Assembly: GCF_051846915.1 (NCBI RefSeq)
Contig: NZ_JBPYCR010000016.1
Coordinates: 1-64,000 of the forward strand
Direction: 5' to 3'
Origin: JBPYCR01 sp051846915
Lineage (GTDB): Bacteria; Bacillota; Bacilli; Bacillales; Amphibacillaceae
Length of the DNA: 64,000 nt
In this document: one piece after another, positions 17,172-25,603 of the stretch
Position numbering within the stretch: the first letter of the stretch is position 1
Layout: each line of letters starts with the position of its first letter
Made by a program: the position numbers and the translations under genes
The notes under the pieces: model-generated
Database searches by the model: none
The model's input: only the letters and a program-made list of their open reading frames with translations
Told to the model about the DNA's origin: nothing

Positions 17172-17597
17172 GTGGCTAAAAAAGTAATCAAGTTAGTAAA
17201 ATTGCAAATTCCTGCAGGTAAAGCAAACCCAGCACCGCCAGTTGGGCCGGCGCTTGGTCAAGCAGGGGTTAACATCATGGGATTTTGTAAAGAATTTAAT
17301 GCGCAAACACAAGATCAGGCTGGTTTAATTATCCCGGTTGAAATTACTGTGTTTGAAGACCGCTCATTTACATTTATTACAAAAACTCCACCAGCTGCTG
17401 TTTTGCTTAAAAAAGAAGCTGGTATTGATAAAGCTTCCGGTGAACCGAACAAGAATAAGGTTGCCGTAGTTAAGCGTGATAAAGTAAAAGAAATTGCAGA
17501 ATTAAAAATGCAAGATCTAAATGCTGCTGATGTAGAGGCAGCGATGCGTATGGTTGAAGGAACTGCACGCAGCATGGGCATTACAATCGAGGACTAA
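17172..17597 (+). CDS. rplK: 50S ribosomal protein L11
   Basis: This 141-residue protein forms the L11 stalk base of the GTPase centre. The proline-rich N-terminal domain QIPAGKANPAPPVGPALGQ and the C-terminal RNA-binding domain with the motif ARSMGI are intact. GTG is chosen because AAGGAGGTG lies just upstream and the family begins MAKKVIK; the ORF could extend three codons further but would overlap the ribosome site. Thiopeptide-sensitive-type prolines are present. Confidence 0.97.
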   Translation: MAKKVIKLVKLQIPAGKANPAPPVGPALGQAGVNIMGFCKEFNAQTQDQAGLIIPVEITVFEDRSFTFITKTPPAAVLLKKEAGIDKASGEPNKNKVAVVKRDKVKEIAELKMQDLNAADVEAAMRMVEGTARSMGITIED

Positions 17598-17714
17598 CGA
17601 ATAGTGCTGGCAGATTACGATCGTATAATGCCTTCACAAATTGATGAAGGGACGTATAACCTTTGCTTTTGTAGGGAGGAAAGCCGATTAACTGCTGGCG
17701 CTTCATTTTTAAGC

Positions 17715-17736
17715 AAGGCGCTTGCGCTTTTTCTTA
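17715..17736 (+). repeat. Repeat family A, 3' remnant
   Basis: Only the tail GGCGCTTGCGCTTTTTCTT is clearly present, preceded by a short GCGCTTCATTTTTAAGC arm. It abuts a family B copy, so two repeat families lie head to tail between rplK and rplA. Confidence 0.5.
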
Positions 17737-17822
17737 GCAGATAAGAAAGTATACAACTTTCTTACTGCATAAGTGCTACTAAGGCTTTCGCCATAAAGGC
17801 TTGGCGACAAGCCAAGTTTTCT
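17737..17822 (+). repeat. Repeat family B, copy 1
   Basis: The element starts near AGCAGATAAGAAAGTATA and ends GACAAGCCAAGTTTTCT. It contains AACTTTCTTACTGCATAAGTG, and the pair AAGGCTTTCGCCATAAAGGCTTGG. It is about 85% alike by eye to the copy at 19871. Arms AAGAAAGT and ACTTTCTT pair, and AAGGC and GCCTT-type arms pair further in. No coding potential. Confidence 0.75.
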
Positions 17823-17826
17823 AATA

Positions 17827-17936
17827 AGTATGCGTCCGGACCGGTAAACAGGACTATCCTTATACTGTCTGGAAGCATATGTTATAAAAGTACATCGGTG
17901 CTTTTATAAGTGGGAGGTAACACCGCTATTACCACA
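17827..17936 (+). promoter_or_regulatory. Structured leader of rplA with candidate L1 site
   Basis: Two hairpins are visible: ATGCGTCCGGAC against GTCTGGAAGCAT, and a perfect TTATAAAAG against CTTTTATAA (17882-17909). They are followed by GTGGGAGG (17910-17917) and ATTACCACA (17928-17936), the motif pair also found before rplK. A second L1 target inside the operon would allow separate feedback on L1 itself. This is inference from motif repetition. Confidence 0.5.
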
Positions 17937-17953
17937 ATAAAGGAGGAAATATG

Positions 17954-18649
17954 ATGGTTAAAAGAGGTAAAAAACATCAGGAAGCGATCAAACAGGTTGA
18001 TCGTTCTAAAACGTATGATATAAAAGAAGCAGTTCAATTGCTAAAAGAAATCGCAAAAGCAAACTTTGACGAAACGGTTGAAGTGGCTTATCGTCTCGGC
18101 GTAGACCCGAAGAAGGCTGATGAACAAATTCGCGGAGCGTTTGTTTTACCGCATGGTACAGGGAAAACACAACGTGTACTTGTTTTTGCCAAGGGCGAAA
18201 AGCTTAAAGAAGCTGAAGCAGCAGGTGCTGATTACGTCGGTGATCAGGACATGATTGCTAAAATTAACCAAGGTTGGTTTGACTTCGATGTTATTGTTGC
18301 TACACCGGACATGATGGCTGAAGTTGGAAAACTTGGAAGAGTATTGGGACCTAAAGGGCTTATGCCGAATCCGAAGACTGGCACAGTAACATTTGAAGTT
18401 GAAAAAGCAGTTAAGGATATTAAAGCAGGTAAGGTTGAATACCGTGTTGATAAGTCATCGAATCTTCACGTTCCGATTGGAAAGTTATCTTTTGATAATG
18501 AAAAACTGGAAGAGAACTTTACTGCAATGACAGATACAATTGTTAAAGTGAAGCCACAGGCATCCAAAGGAACGTATTTACGTAATGTAGTTATTACTTC
18601 TACGATGGGGCCTGGTGTTAAAGTCGACGTTTCAAGCTTCCGTCGCTAA
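17954..18649 (+). CDS. rplA: 50S ribosomal protein L1
   Basis: The 231-residue product forms the mobile L1 stalk at the E site and is a likely translational repressor of its own operon. The family signatures LGRVLGPKGLMPNPKTGT and ITSTMGPGVKVD are present. Two ATGs are adjacent; the second, seven bases after AGGAGG, is preferred. The gap to rplK (about 355 bases) is much longer than in B. subtilis because repeats have been inserted. Confidence 0.96.
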   Translation: MVKRGKKHQEAIKQVDRSKTYDIKEAVQLLKEIAKANFDETVEVAYRLGVDPKKADEQIRGAFVLPHGTGKTQRVLVFAKGEKLKEAEAAGADYVGDQDMIAKINQGWFDFDVIVATPDMMAEVGKLGRVLGPKGLMPNPKTGTVTFEVEKAVKDIKAGKVEYRVDKSSNLHVPIGKLSFDNEKLEENFTAMTDTIVKVKPQASKGTYLRNVVITSTMGPGVKVDVSSFRR

Positions 18650-18670
18650 TATAATAGTTTGCTTATAGTA

Positions 18671-18699
18671 TTGACTTTTAGGAAATGATTCGCTATAAT
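18671..18699 (+). promoter_or_regulatory. Promoter of rplJ-rplL
   Basis: TTGACT (18671-18676) and TATAAT (18694-18699), spacer 17, lie 20 bases after the rplA stop. The transcript would begin with the L10 leader. Confidence 0.8.
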
Positions 18700-18705
18700 T
18701 TGGTG

Positions 18706-18857
18706 CGTCATTAAAATAATATATTACGTTGTACCGTAGACAGTAGGTGCGAGTATTCTCGCTTAATTTCCTGCCGAGGTGTTTAAAACAAGTGGTTAAA
18801 TCATATTTGATTTTGCATTTGTATATTAAGCCTTCATGTCTACATGAAGGCTTTTTT
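18706..18857 (+). promoter_or_regulatory. L10 leader RNA with terminator
   Basis: This leader contains GTACCGTAGACAGTAGGTGCGAG and, further on, CCTGCCGAGGTGTTTAAAA, segments typical of the ribosomal protein L10 leader of Firmicutes that binds L10(L12)4. It ends in a terminator hairpin, AAGCCTTCATG pairing with CATGAAGGCTT followed by TTTTTT (about 18828-18857). Excess L10-L12 complex should favour termination and lower rplJ-rplL expression. Confidence 0.85.
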
Positions 18858-18895
18858 GATTCGGTATGATGAATGGAAAAGCAGGAGGTGGAAAG

Positions 18896-19393
18896 ATGGC
18901 TAAAGTAGAACAGAAAAAACAAGTAGTTGAAGAGATTACGAATAATTTTCGTGAAAGTCAATCAACCGTATTGGTTGATTATCGAGGGTTAAATGTAGCG
19001 GAAATTACACAGCTTCGTAAAGAGCTGCGCGATGCGAATATTGAGTATAAGGTTTACAAAAACACAATGGCAAGACGAGCAGTTGTCAAAGCGGAACTCG
19101 AAGGACTACAAGAAACACTTGTCGGCCCGACTGCTGTTGCTTTCAGTAAAGATGATGTTGTCGCCCCGGCCAAGATTATCGATCAGTTTGCTAAGGATCA
19201 TGATGCGCTAGAGATTAAGGGTGGCGTTATCGAAGGGGAAATCGCAACAGTTGAACAGATCCAGGAGTTGGCGAAGCTTCCAGACTACGACGGACTTGTT
19301 TCTATGTTGCTTAGCGTTCTGCAGGCGCCTATGCGCAATCTTGCTTACGCTACAAAAGCAATTTCGGAACAAAAAGAAGAGCAGGAAGCATAA
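18896..19393 (+). CDS. rplJ: 50S ribosomal protein L10
   Basis: The 165-residue protein anchors the L7/L12 stalk. The N-terminal RNA-binding domain includes VLVDYRGLNVAEITQLRKEL and YKVYKNTMARRA, and the C-terminal helix, which binds L12 dimers, ends the protein. The internal ATG after GGAGGTG is used as start, since the longer frame (10 extra residues) begins inside the leader. It forms a two-gene unit with rplL. Confidence 0.96.
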   Translation: MAKVEQKKQVVEEITNNFRESQSTVLVDYRGLNVAEITQLRKELRDANIEYKVYKNTMARRAVVKAELEGLQETLVGPTAVAFSKDDVVAPAKIIDQFAKDHDALEIKGGVIEGEIATVEQIQELAKLPDYDGLVSMLLSVLQAPMRNLAYATKAISEQKEEQEA

Positions 19394-19454
19394 TAAAAAG
19401 TTACAAATAGTGGTTCGATAAATAAATTAAAACGAAAATAGGAGGAACTAACAG

Positions 19455-19820
19455 ATGACTAAGGAACAAATTATTGAAGCTGTAAAAGAGATGTCTGTAT
19501 TGGAATTAAATGACCTTGTTAAAGCAATAGAAGAAGAGTTTGGTGTAACGGCTGCAGCACCTGTAGCAGTAGCAGGTGGAGCAGGCGGTGGAGAGGCTGC
19601 TGAAGAACAAACTGAATTTGATGTAGTTCTTAACGATGCAGGAGCTTCAAAAATCAAAGTTGTTAAAGCAGTTCGTGAAATTACCGGTCTTGGCTTGAAG
19701 GATGCGAAAGAATTGACTGACTCAGCACCTAAGCCGGTTAAAGAAGGCGTGTCAAAAGAAGAAGCAGAAGAAGTTAAAACAAAACTAGAAGAAGTAGGCG
19801 CGTCCGTAGAACTAAAATAA
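19455..19820 (+). CDS. rplL: 50S ribosomal protein L7/L12
   Basis: The 121 residues show the usual three parts: an N-terminal dimerisation domain (about 1-35), an alanine- and glycine-rich hinge (AAAPVAVAGGAGGGEAAEE), and the C-terminal factor-binding domain with IKVVKAVREITGLGLKDAK. It recruits translational GTPases to the ribosome. A terminator follows immediately. Confidence 0.97.
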   Translation: MTKEQIIEAVKEMSVLELNDLVKAIEEEFGVTAAAPVAVAGGAGGGEAAEEQTEFDVVLNDAGASKIKVVKAVREITGLGLKDAKELTDSAPKPVKEGVSKEEAEEVKTKLEEVGASVELK

Positions 19821-19828
19821 TGAAAATG

Positions 19829-19868
19829 AAAAAGCTCGTCATTTATTTGACGAGCTTTATATATCTTT
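19829..19868 (+). terminator. Rho-independent terminator after rplL
   Basis: AAAGCTCGTCA pairs with TGACGAGCTTT, followed after a short gap by TTTTTTT. It closes rplJ-rplL. Confidence 0.88.
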
Positions 19869-19870
19869 TT

Positions 19871-19960
19871 TTGGCAGATAAGAAAGTATATAACTTTCTT
19901 GCTGCATAAATGCAACTAAGGCTTTCGCCTTAAAGGCCTGGCGATAAGCCAAGTTTTCTA
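19871..19960 (+). repeat. Repeat family B, copy 2
   Basis: This is the clearest B copy: TTGGCAGATAAGAAAGTATA at the left end and GCGATAAGCCAAGTTTTCT at the right, giving inverted ends TTGGC / GCCAA. Internal arms AAGGCTTT-CGCC and GGCCTGGCG can also pair. It directly precedes a family A copy, the same B/A adjacency (in reverse order) as at 17715-17822. Confidence 0.78.
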
Positions 19961-19963
19961 AAA

Positions 19964-20262
19964 AGATAACAATGTATAAAATTTTTCGCGTAGCTGTCTA
20001 GCTTAATCGCCCAGAAACTAGGCGACTTCCCGCAGCGCCATACGATAAAGAAGACTTGCCGATTGGCTTCAGCCAGAGGCTTAGTCGCCCTTATGACCTT
20101 GGGTGAAAGTTATCATCGATTCGGTAAGACAAAGGAGGGCCAACTAAATACGGCCTTTGCGGCCAACGTTGGCATACCCCTTTTGCAGGGGCATGATTCC
20201 TTTATCTTAGTTGCTTCGGTCCAGTCGCTACGTTTCTAAGCGGGGCGCTTGCGCTTTTCTTA
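19964..20262 (+). repeat. Repeat family A, long copy between rplL and the methyltransferase gene
   Basis: It starts near AATGTATAAAATTTTTCGCG with TAGCTGTCTAGCTTAATCGCC and ends GGGGCGCTTGCGCTTTTCTT. The middle is longer than in other copies and holds its own hairpins, such as CGGCC-TTTGC-GGCC and ACCCC-TTTTGC-AGGGG. With the B copy it fills the 510-base space 19821-20330 with no gene. Confidence 0.72.
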
Positions 20263-20330
20263 TATAGGTATTTGATTATCGAGGGAAACGTGATTGCGTT
20301 TGTAAAAAGCTTATAAGTAGGTGTTGCTGT

Positions 20331-20933
20331 ATGTCGGAACATTATTTTTCCAAAAACCCTCAGGCTGGGAGCGCGCCAAAAACTTGGGAATATAAACTTA
20401 AAGGAACGTGGTACACGTTTACAAGTGACATTGGTGTTTTTTCAAAAGACGACGTCGATTTCGGTTCTCAGTTATTAATAGAGCAGTTTCAACCGCCTGC
20501 AGTCGCTGGTAATGTTCTTGATATTGGCTGTGGATATGGGCCTATCGGTATCGCAATTGCCGACCACAATCGTGAGCGTCGCATAATAATGGCAGATATT
20601 AACGAGCGTGCACTTGAACTTGCAAAAAGGAATGCAAAGGTAAATAACTTGGTGAATGTATCATTCGTTAACAGTGATGGATTTTCTGATATACCATCTG
20701 GTGATTTTGCGGCAATAGTAACAAATCCGCCTATACGGGCTGGGAAAAAAGTGATTTACAAGATGTTTGAAGAGAGCATTGACTTTTTGCGAAGACAAGG
20801 GGAGCTCTGGATCGTTATCCAAAAAAAGCAAGGAGCGCCATCGGCGAAAGATAAGTTACAAAATGTATTTGGGAACGTTGAAGTAGTGGCTCGTGATAAA
20901 GGTTATTATATTTTGAGGGCGATAAAAAGTTGA
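20331..20933 (+). CDS. RsmC-like class I SAM-dependent methyltransferase (YbxB)
   Basis: This 200-residue protein has the SAM-binding motif VLDIGCGYGPIG (about residues 63-74) and the catalytic NPPIRAGK motif typical of N2-guanine RNA methyltransferases of the RsmC C-terminal domain type. In B. subtilis the orthologue ybxB occupies the same place between rplL and rpoB. The likely substrate is a 16S rRNA guanine, by family inference. It is isolated from rplL by repeats and followed at its stop codon by a possible rpoB promoter. Confidence 0.88.
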   Translation: MSEHYFSKNPQAGSAPKTWEYKLKGTWYTFTSDIGVFSKDDVDFGSQLLIEQFQPPAVAGNVLDIGCGYGPIGIAIADHNRERRIIMADINERALELAKRNAKVNNLVNVSFVNSDGFSDIPSGDFAAIVTNPPIRAGKKVIYKMFEESIDFLRRQGELWIVIQKKQGAPSAKDKLQNVFGNVEVVARDKGYYILRAIKS

Positions 20934-20958
20934 CCTAACCAATGTGTTGTGATAACAT
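20930..20958 (+). promoter_or_regulatory. Possible rpoB promoter
   Basis: TTGACC (20930-20935) overlaps the end of the methyltransferase gene and TAACAT (20953-20958) follows at 17 bases. A second weak candidate is TTCTGT-N16-TATAAT at 21491-21518. The 696-base space 20934-21629 otherwise has a short GCAG/CTGC hairpin with a T run near 21061-21090 and a degenerate repeat-like stretch near 21211-21290. I find no gene in it. Confidence 0.4.
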
Positions 20959-21629
20959 AGTTTAATGCTATATTGGAGTTATATTGTCTGAAATTTTGCG
21001 GACCATATCCAACGTATAAATTGGTATAATCTGGAGAGAATGATTAGAATGTAAGAATTAAGCAGCCTACTCTCTGCAGCTTTTTTCGTACCGGAATTTT
21101 TTGTGTTTCATAATATACGACTGGATGGTTCGGCTACATGTTAGATTTCCGTATTTATTTATTAAAATTATATAATTATTTTCTGCTTTTAGCAATAACC
21201 AAATCTATTTTAGCAGAAAGAAAGCAAAAGTACTTCCGGCATAGAGAGCGTAAGTACAACGCCGCATAGGCGTCAGGTAAGCTTAAGCATTATTGTTTTA
21301 TCGAAGGAAGTTATTTTTGCACGCAGCATGCACTCATGCCAAGGTATGATCTAAGTCATTCGGCAATCATTTTCCTCTCTGCTAAAAAAATAATAACCTA
21401 TATTATGAAATAGTACAAGGGAATTAAAAGAAAGATTTCTGATTTGATTTGTTGCACAATTTGAAAATTGTGATGTGATTGCAAGGAAGCTTCTGTTATA
21501 AAGACGTTGAAATATAATGTTATTTTTAGTGCATGAAAGATTTATTATTAGTTCAGCAAACTTTTTAAGTTTCACATATAAGACTCTGAAAAGTATTTTG
21601 AAAAATGTTTGATTTGAGGGGTGAAGCAG

Positions 21630-24600
21630 TTGACAGGTCAGCTAGTTCAGTATGGGCGTTACCGCAAGCGAAGAAGTTATGCACGAATAAGTGAAGTTTT
21701 GGAACTGCCAAATCTTATTGAAATCCAAACCGCTTCTTATGATTGGTTTTTGGAAGAAGGTTTAAAGGAGATGTTCAAAGACATTTCTCCAATTGAGGAC
21801 TTCACTGGGAATCTGTCATTGGAATTTGTCGATTACAGCTTGGGAGAATCTAAGTATCCCACAGAGGAGTCCAAGGAAAGAGATGTTACTTATAACGCAC
21901 CGCTTCGTGTAAAGGTACGTCTCATTAACAATCAAACAGGGGAAGTAAAAGAGCAGGAAGTATTTATGGGCGACTTCCCGCTTATGACAGATACAGGAAC
22001 ATTTATTATTAATGGGGCAGAACGTGTTATTGTTTCCCAACTCGTTCGTTCGCCAAGCGTCTATTACAATGAAAAAATAGATAAAAACGGGAAAAGAGGC
22101 ATGACTGCTACAGTCATACCAAACCGTGGTGCTTGGATGGAAATGGAAACAGATGCAAGAGATGTTGCATACGTGAGGATTGATCGTACAAGAAAGTTGC
22201 CAATCACCGTGTTGCTTCGTGCATTGGGTCTTGGTACAGATCAAGAAATTATTGATTTAATTGGTGAAAATGAATACTTAAAAAATACACTTGAAAAAGA
22301 TAATACGGAAACAACGGAAAAAGCCTTGCTAGAAATATATGAACGCTTAAGACCGGGTGAGCCGCCGACCGTTGAGAATGCGAAAAGCTTACTCGTTTCC
22401 CGCTTTTTCGATCCAAAGCGTTATGATCTTGCACATGTGGGTCGCTACAAGATGAACAAGAAATTACACATTAAAAATCGCTTGTTTAATCAAGTGCTCG
22501 CTGAAACTCTTGTAGATAAAGAAACAGGAGAAGTTCTAGCGGAAAAAGGCGATAAACTAGAAAGAAAATTGTTGAATAAGCTAATTCCGTACTTAGAAGG
22601 TGAAGAACAACTAGGTGAAAAAATGGTTGAACTTCAGGAGGGCGTTCTCGACGAACAAGTCTCTGTTCAATCAATTAAAATTATGGACCCTACTGATCCT
22701 GAAGGTGAAAGAGTACTGAATGTCGTTGGAAATGCAGGTGTTGATGAAAGCACGAAACATATAACACCAGCAGACATATTGGCATCAATCAGTTACTTCT
22801 TTAATTTGCTGTACAAAGTCGGAGATACAGATGATATTGATCATTTGGGTAATCGTCGACTGCGGTCAGTTGGAGAGTTGCTACAAAATCAATTTCGTAT
22901 TGGTTTATCACGTATGGAGCGTGTCGTGCGCGAAAGAATGTCCATTCAGGATACATCAAGCGTTACACCGCAGCAGCTAATTAACATTAGACCGGTAATA
23001 GCATCCATTAAAGAGTTTTTCGGAAGTTCCCAGTTGTCGCAGTTTATGGATCAGACGAATCCGTTAGCTGAGCTGACACATAAGCGTCGTTTATCCGCAC
23101 TTGGACCTGGAGGTTTAACTCGTGAACGTGCAGGGATGGAAGTACGTGACGTACACTATTCCCATTACGGACGCATGTGCCCGATTGAGACCCCGGAAGG
23201 GCCAAATATTGGACTAATCAATTCCCTTTCAAGCTATGCCAAAGTAAATAAATTTGGATTTATTGAAACGCCATACCGGAGGGTTGATCCCGATACTGGA
23301 AAGGTTACAGCGGAAATTGATTATCTAACCGCAGATGAAGAAGATAATTATGTCGTTGCACAGGCAAACGCACGTTTAGGCGAGGATGGCCACTTTATTG
23401 ATGATGAGGTCATTGCCCGCTTCCGAGGAGAGAACACAATTGTGCCTCGGGAACAGCTCGATTATATGGATGTATCACCTAAGCAGGTCGTATCTGCTGC
23501 GACAGCTTGTGTACCATTTCTAGAGAATGATGACTCTAACCGCGCACTAATGGGTGCTAACATGCAACGACAGGCTGTCCCGTTATTACAGCCGGAAGCA
23601 CCTATTGTTGGAACAGGAATGGAATATGTTTCCGGTAAAGATTCAGGCGCAGCAGTCATCTGCCAAAACGCTGGAATTGTCGAACGAGTGGAAGCGAAAG
23701 AAGTTCATGTTCGTCGAATTTCCGAAGTGGACGGAAAAGAAGTCCAAGGCGATGTGGATCGGTACAGTCTGAGTAAATTTATTCGTTCCAATCAGGGAAC
23801 TTGTTATAACCAAAGACCAATTGTTAAGCAAGGCGATCGTGTAACAAAAGGAGAAGTCCTTGCTGACGGACCTTCCATGGAAGTCGGAGAGCTTGCATTA
23901 GGCCGTAACGTACTTGTCGCCTTTATGACTTGGGAAGGCTATAATTATGAAGATGCGATTATTATGAGTGAAAACCTTGTAAAAGATGATGTGTATACAT
24001 CGATTCATATTGAAGAATATGAATCAGAATCTCGAGATACAAAGTTGGGACCGGAGGAAATCACCCGAGACATTCCAAACGTTGGTGAAGAGGCATTAAA
24101 GGACTTGAATGAAGATGGAATTATTCGTGTTGGGGCAGAAGTTTCCGATGGTGATATATTAGTAGGAAAGGTAACACCAAAAGGAGTGACGGAACTATCA
24201 GCTGAAGAACGATTGTTGCATGCGATTTTTGGTGAAAAAGCCCGTGAAGTCCGTGACACTTCTTTACGTGTACCTCATGGTGCAGGTGGTATCGTACATG
24301 AAGTTAAAGTCTTTAACCGAGTCGATGGTGATGAGTTAAAACCGGGCGTTAATCAGCTTGTCCGTGTCTACATTGTCCAGAAGAGAAAAATCTCTGAAGG
24401 GGACAAAATGGCTGGAAGACACGGGAATAAAGGGGTAATTTCCAAATTGCTTCCGGAAGAGGATATGCCATTTCTTCCTGATGGGACACCGGTTGACATT
24501 ATGTTAAACCCGCTTGGCGTTCCGTCACGAATGAATATCGGACAAGTGTTCGAGCTTCATTTAGGAATGGCTGCGAGACAATTGGGAATTCATGTAGCTT

Positions 24601-25163
24601 CTCCGGTATTTGATGGCGCCAATGAAGAAGATGTCTGGAGTACACTAGAAGAAGCGGGAATGCCGCGAGATGCCAAAACTGTGCTCTACGATGGCCGAAC
24701 AGGCGAACCATTTGATAATCGTGTTTCCGTAGGGGTATCGTATATGATTAAACTATCCCATATGGTTGACGATAAATTACACGCTCGTTCTACTGGTCCA
24801 TACTCCCTTGTTACCCAACAGCCGTTGGGAGGTAAGGCGCAGTTTGGTGGACAGCGTTTTGGAGAAATGGAAGTTTGGGCACTGGAAGCATATGGTGCCG
24901 CCTATACACTACAAGAAATATTGACAGTTAAATCCGATGATATTGTAGGTCGCGTTCAAACGTATGAATCGGTTGTAAAAGGTGACAATGTGCCGGAGCC
25001 GGGCGTTCCTGAGTCGTTCAAGGTACTTATAAAGGAACTTCAGAGCCTAGGAATGGATGTTAAAATGCTTTCCAGTGACGAACAAGAAATTGACTTACGC
25101 GCACTGGAAGACGATGAGGCACAAACAGCGAGCAAATTAAATCTTGAAATTAAACAGGACTAA
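21630..25163 (+). CDS. rpoB: DNA-directed RNA polymerase subunit beta
   Basis: The 1177-residue beta subunit forms, with beta', the catalytic core of RNA polymerase. The family N-terminus TGQLVQYGRYRKRRSYARI follows a TTG start preceded by GAGGGGTG; an in-frame GTG nine bases upstream lies in that ribosome site and is rejected. The rifampicin pocket (FGSSQLSQFMDQTNPLAEL, then THKRRLSALGPGG) is wild type, with no common resistance change. The lysines in KISEGDKMAGRHGNKG near the active site are present. The acidic C-terminal tail is a little shorter than in B. subtilis. The next gene, rpoC, is 440 bases away rather than about 60, because a repeat lies between. Confidence 0.98.
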   Translation: MTGQLVQYGRYRKRRSYARISEVLELPNLIEIQTASYDWFLEEGLKEMFKDISPIEDFTGNLSLEFVDYSLGESKYPTEESKERDVTYNAPLRVKVRLINNQTGEVKEQEVFMGDFPLMTDTGTFIINGAERVIVSQLVRSPSVYYNEKIDKNGKRGMTATVIPNRGAWMEMETDARDVAYVRIDRTRKLPITVLLRALGLGTDQEIIDLIGENEYLKNTLEKDNTETTEKALLEIYERLRPGEPPTVENAKSLLVSRFFDPKRYDLAHVGRYKMNKKLHIKNRLFNQVLAETLVDKETGEVLAEKGDKLERKLLNKLIPYLEGEEQLGEKMVELQEGVLDEQVSVQSIKIMDPTDPEGERVLNVVGNAGVDESTKHITPADILASISYFFNLLYKVGDTDDIDHLGNRRLRSVGELLQNQFRIGLSRMERVVRERMSIQDTSSVTPQQLINIRPVIASIKEFFGSSQLSQFMDQTNPLAELTHKRRLSALGPGGLTRERAGMEVRDVHYSHYGRMCPIETPEGPNIGLINSLSSYAKVNKFGFIETPYRRVDPDTGKVTAEIDYLTADEEDNYVVAQANARLGEDGHFIDDEVIARFRGENTIVPREQLDYMDVSPKQVVSAATACVPFLENDDSNRALMGANMQRQAVPLLQPEAPIVGTGMEYVSGKDSGAAVICQNAGIVERVEAKEVHVRRISEVDGKEVQGDVDRYSLSKFIRSNQGTCYNQRPIVKQGDRVTKGEVLADGPSMEVGELALGRNVLVAFMTWEGYNYEDAIIMSENLVKDDVYTSIHIEEYESESRDTKLGPEEITRDIPNVGEEALKDLNEDGIIRVGAEVSDGDILVGKVTPKGVTELSAEERLLHAIFGEKAREVRDTSLRVPHGAGGIVHEVKVFNRVDGDELKPGVNQLVRVYIVQKRKISEGDKMAGRHGNKGVISKLLPEEDMPFLPDGTPVDIMLNPLGVPSRMNIGQVFELHLGMAARQLGIHVASPVFDGANEEDVWSTLEEAGMPRDAKTVLYDGRTGEPFDNRVSVGVSYMIKLSHMVDDKLHARSTGPYSLVTQQPLGGKAQFGGQRFGEMEVWALEAYGAAYTLQEILTVKSDDIVGRVQTYESVVKGDNVPEPGVPESFKVLIKELQSLGMDVKMLSSDEQEIDLRALEDDEAQTASKLNLEIKQD

Positions 25164-25327
25164 AAGAACAGGAAGGTTGGCTTCATCGTCAACCTCCCGT
25201 CTCTTTATACAACGACAGGAAAGTAAGGAATTTTGTGAAGTGAAGTCTTTTAAGTTCCGAGAATAAGAAAAATGAAAGCATTCACTAATAAAAAAGACAA
25301 TGGCACGTTTTTCTTTTTGAAAAATAT

Positions 25328-25530
25328 GGAAGTATAAAATTTTGGCGCATAGCTGTCTAGCTTCGACGTACAGGATGTTCTAGTGCAGGCGACGCCACAG
25401 GACGTGGCGTTCTAAGCCTGCCAGCGCCCAGCCCCTCGAGGTCTTAAGCAATAACTCTTCGTGGCAACACCGCCACTACGATTTCTTGCTTAAGCTTGTC
25501 GGGGCTTACCAGGGCGCTTGCGCTTTTCTT
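25328..25530 (+). repeat. Repeat family A, copy between rpoB and rpoC
   Basis: This full copy begins AAGTATAAAATTTTGGCGCA with AGCTGTCTAGCTTCGACG and ends CAGGGCGCTTGCGCTTTTCTT. An extra arm, GCAGGCGACGCCAC against GTGGCGTTCTAAGCCTGC, precedes the shared core CAGCCCCTCGAGG-TCTTAAGCAA and its partner TTGCTTAAGCTTGTCGGGGCT. It lies inside an operon whose downstream gene is essential, so the hairpin cannot stop all transcription. Confidence 0.82.
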
Positions 25531-25603
25531 AAAATACACACGGCAAGAAGCCGAGAATTATAAATGTATGGTGAAATCGGACATTAAATGGGAGGTAGGC
25601 CCC

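Noticed and set aside
25496..25603. An N-terminal extension of 36 residues on RpoC
   Set aside because: The extra frame begins in the family A repeat and has no ribosome site, while the TTG at 25604 has GGGAGGT at proper spacing and matches the family N-terminus.
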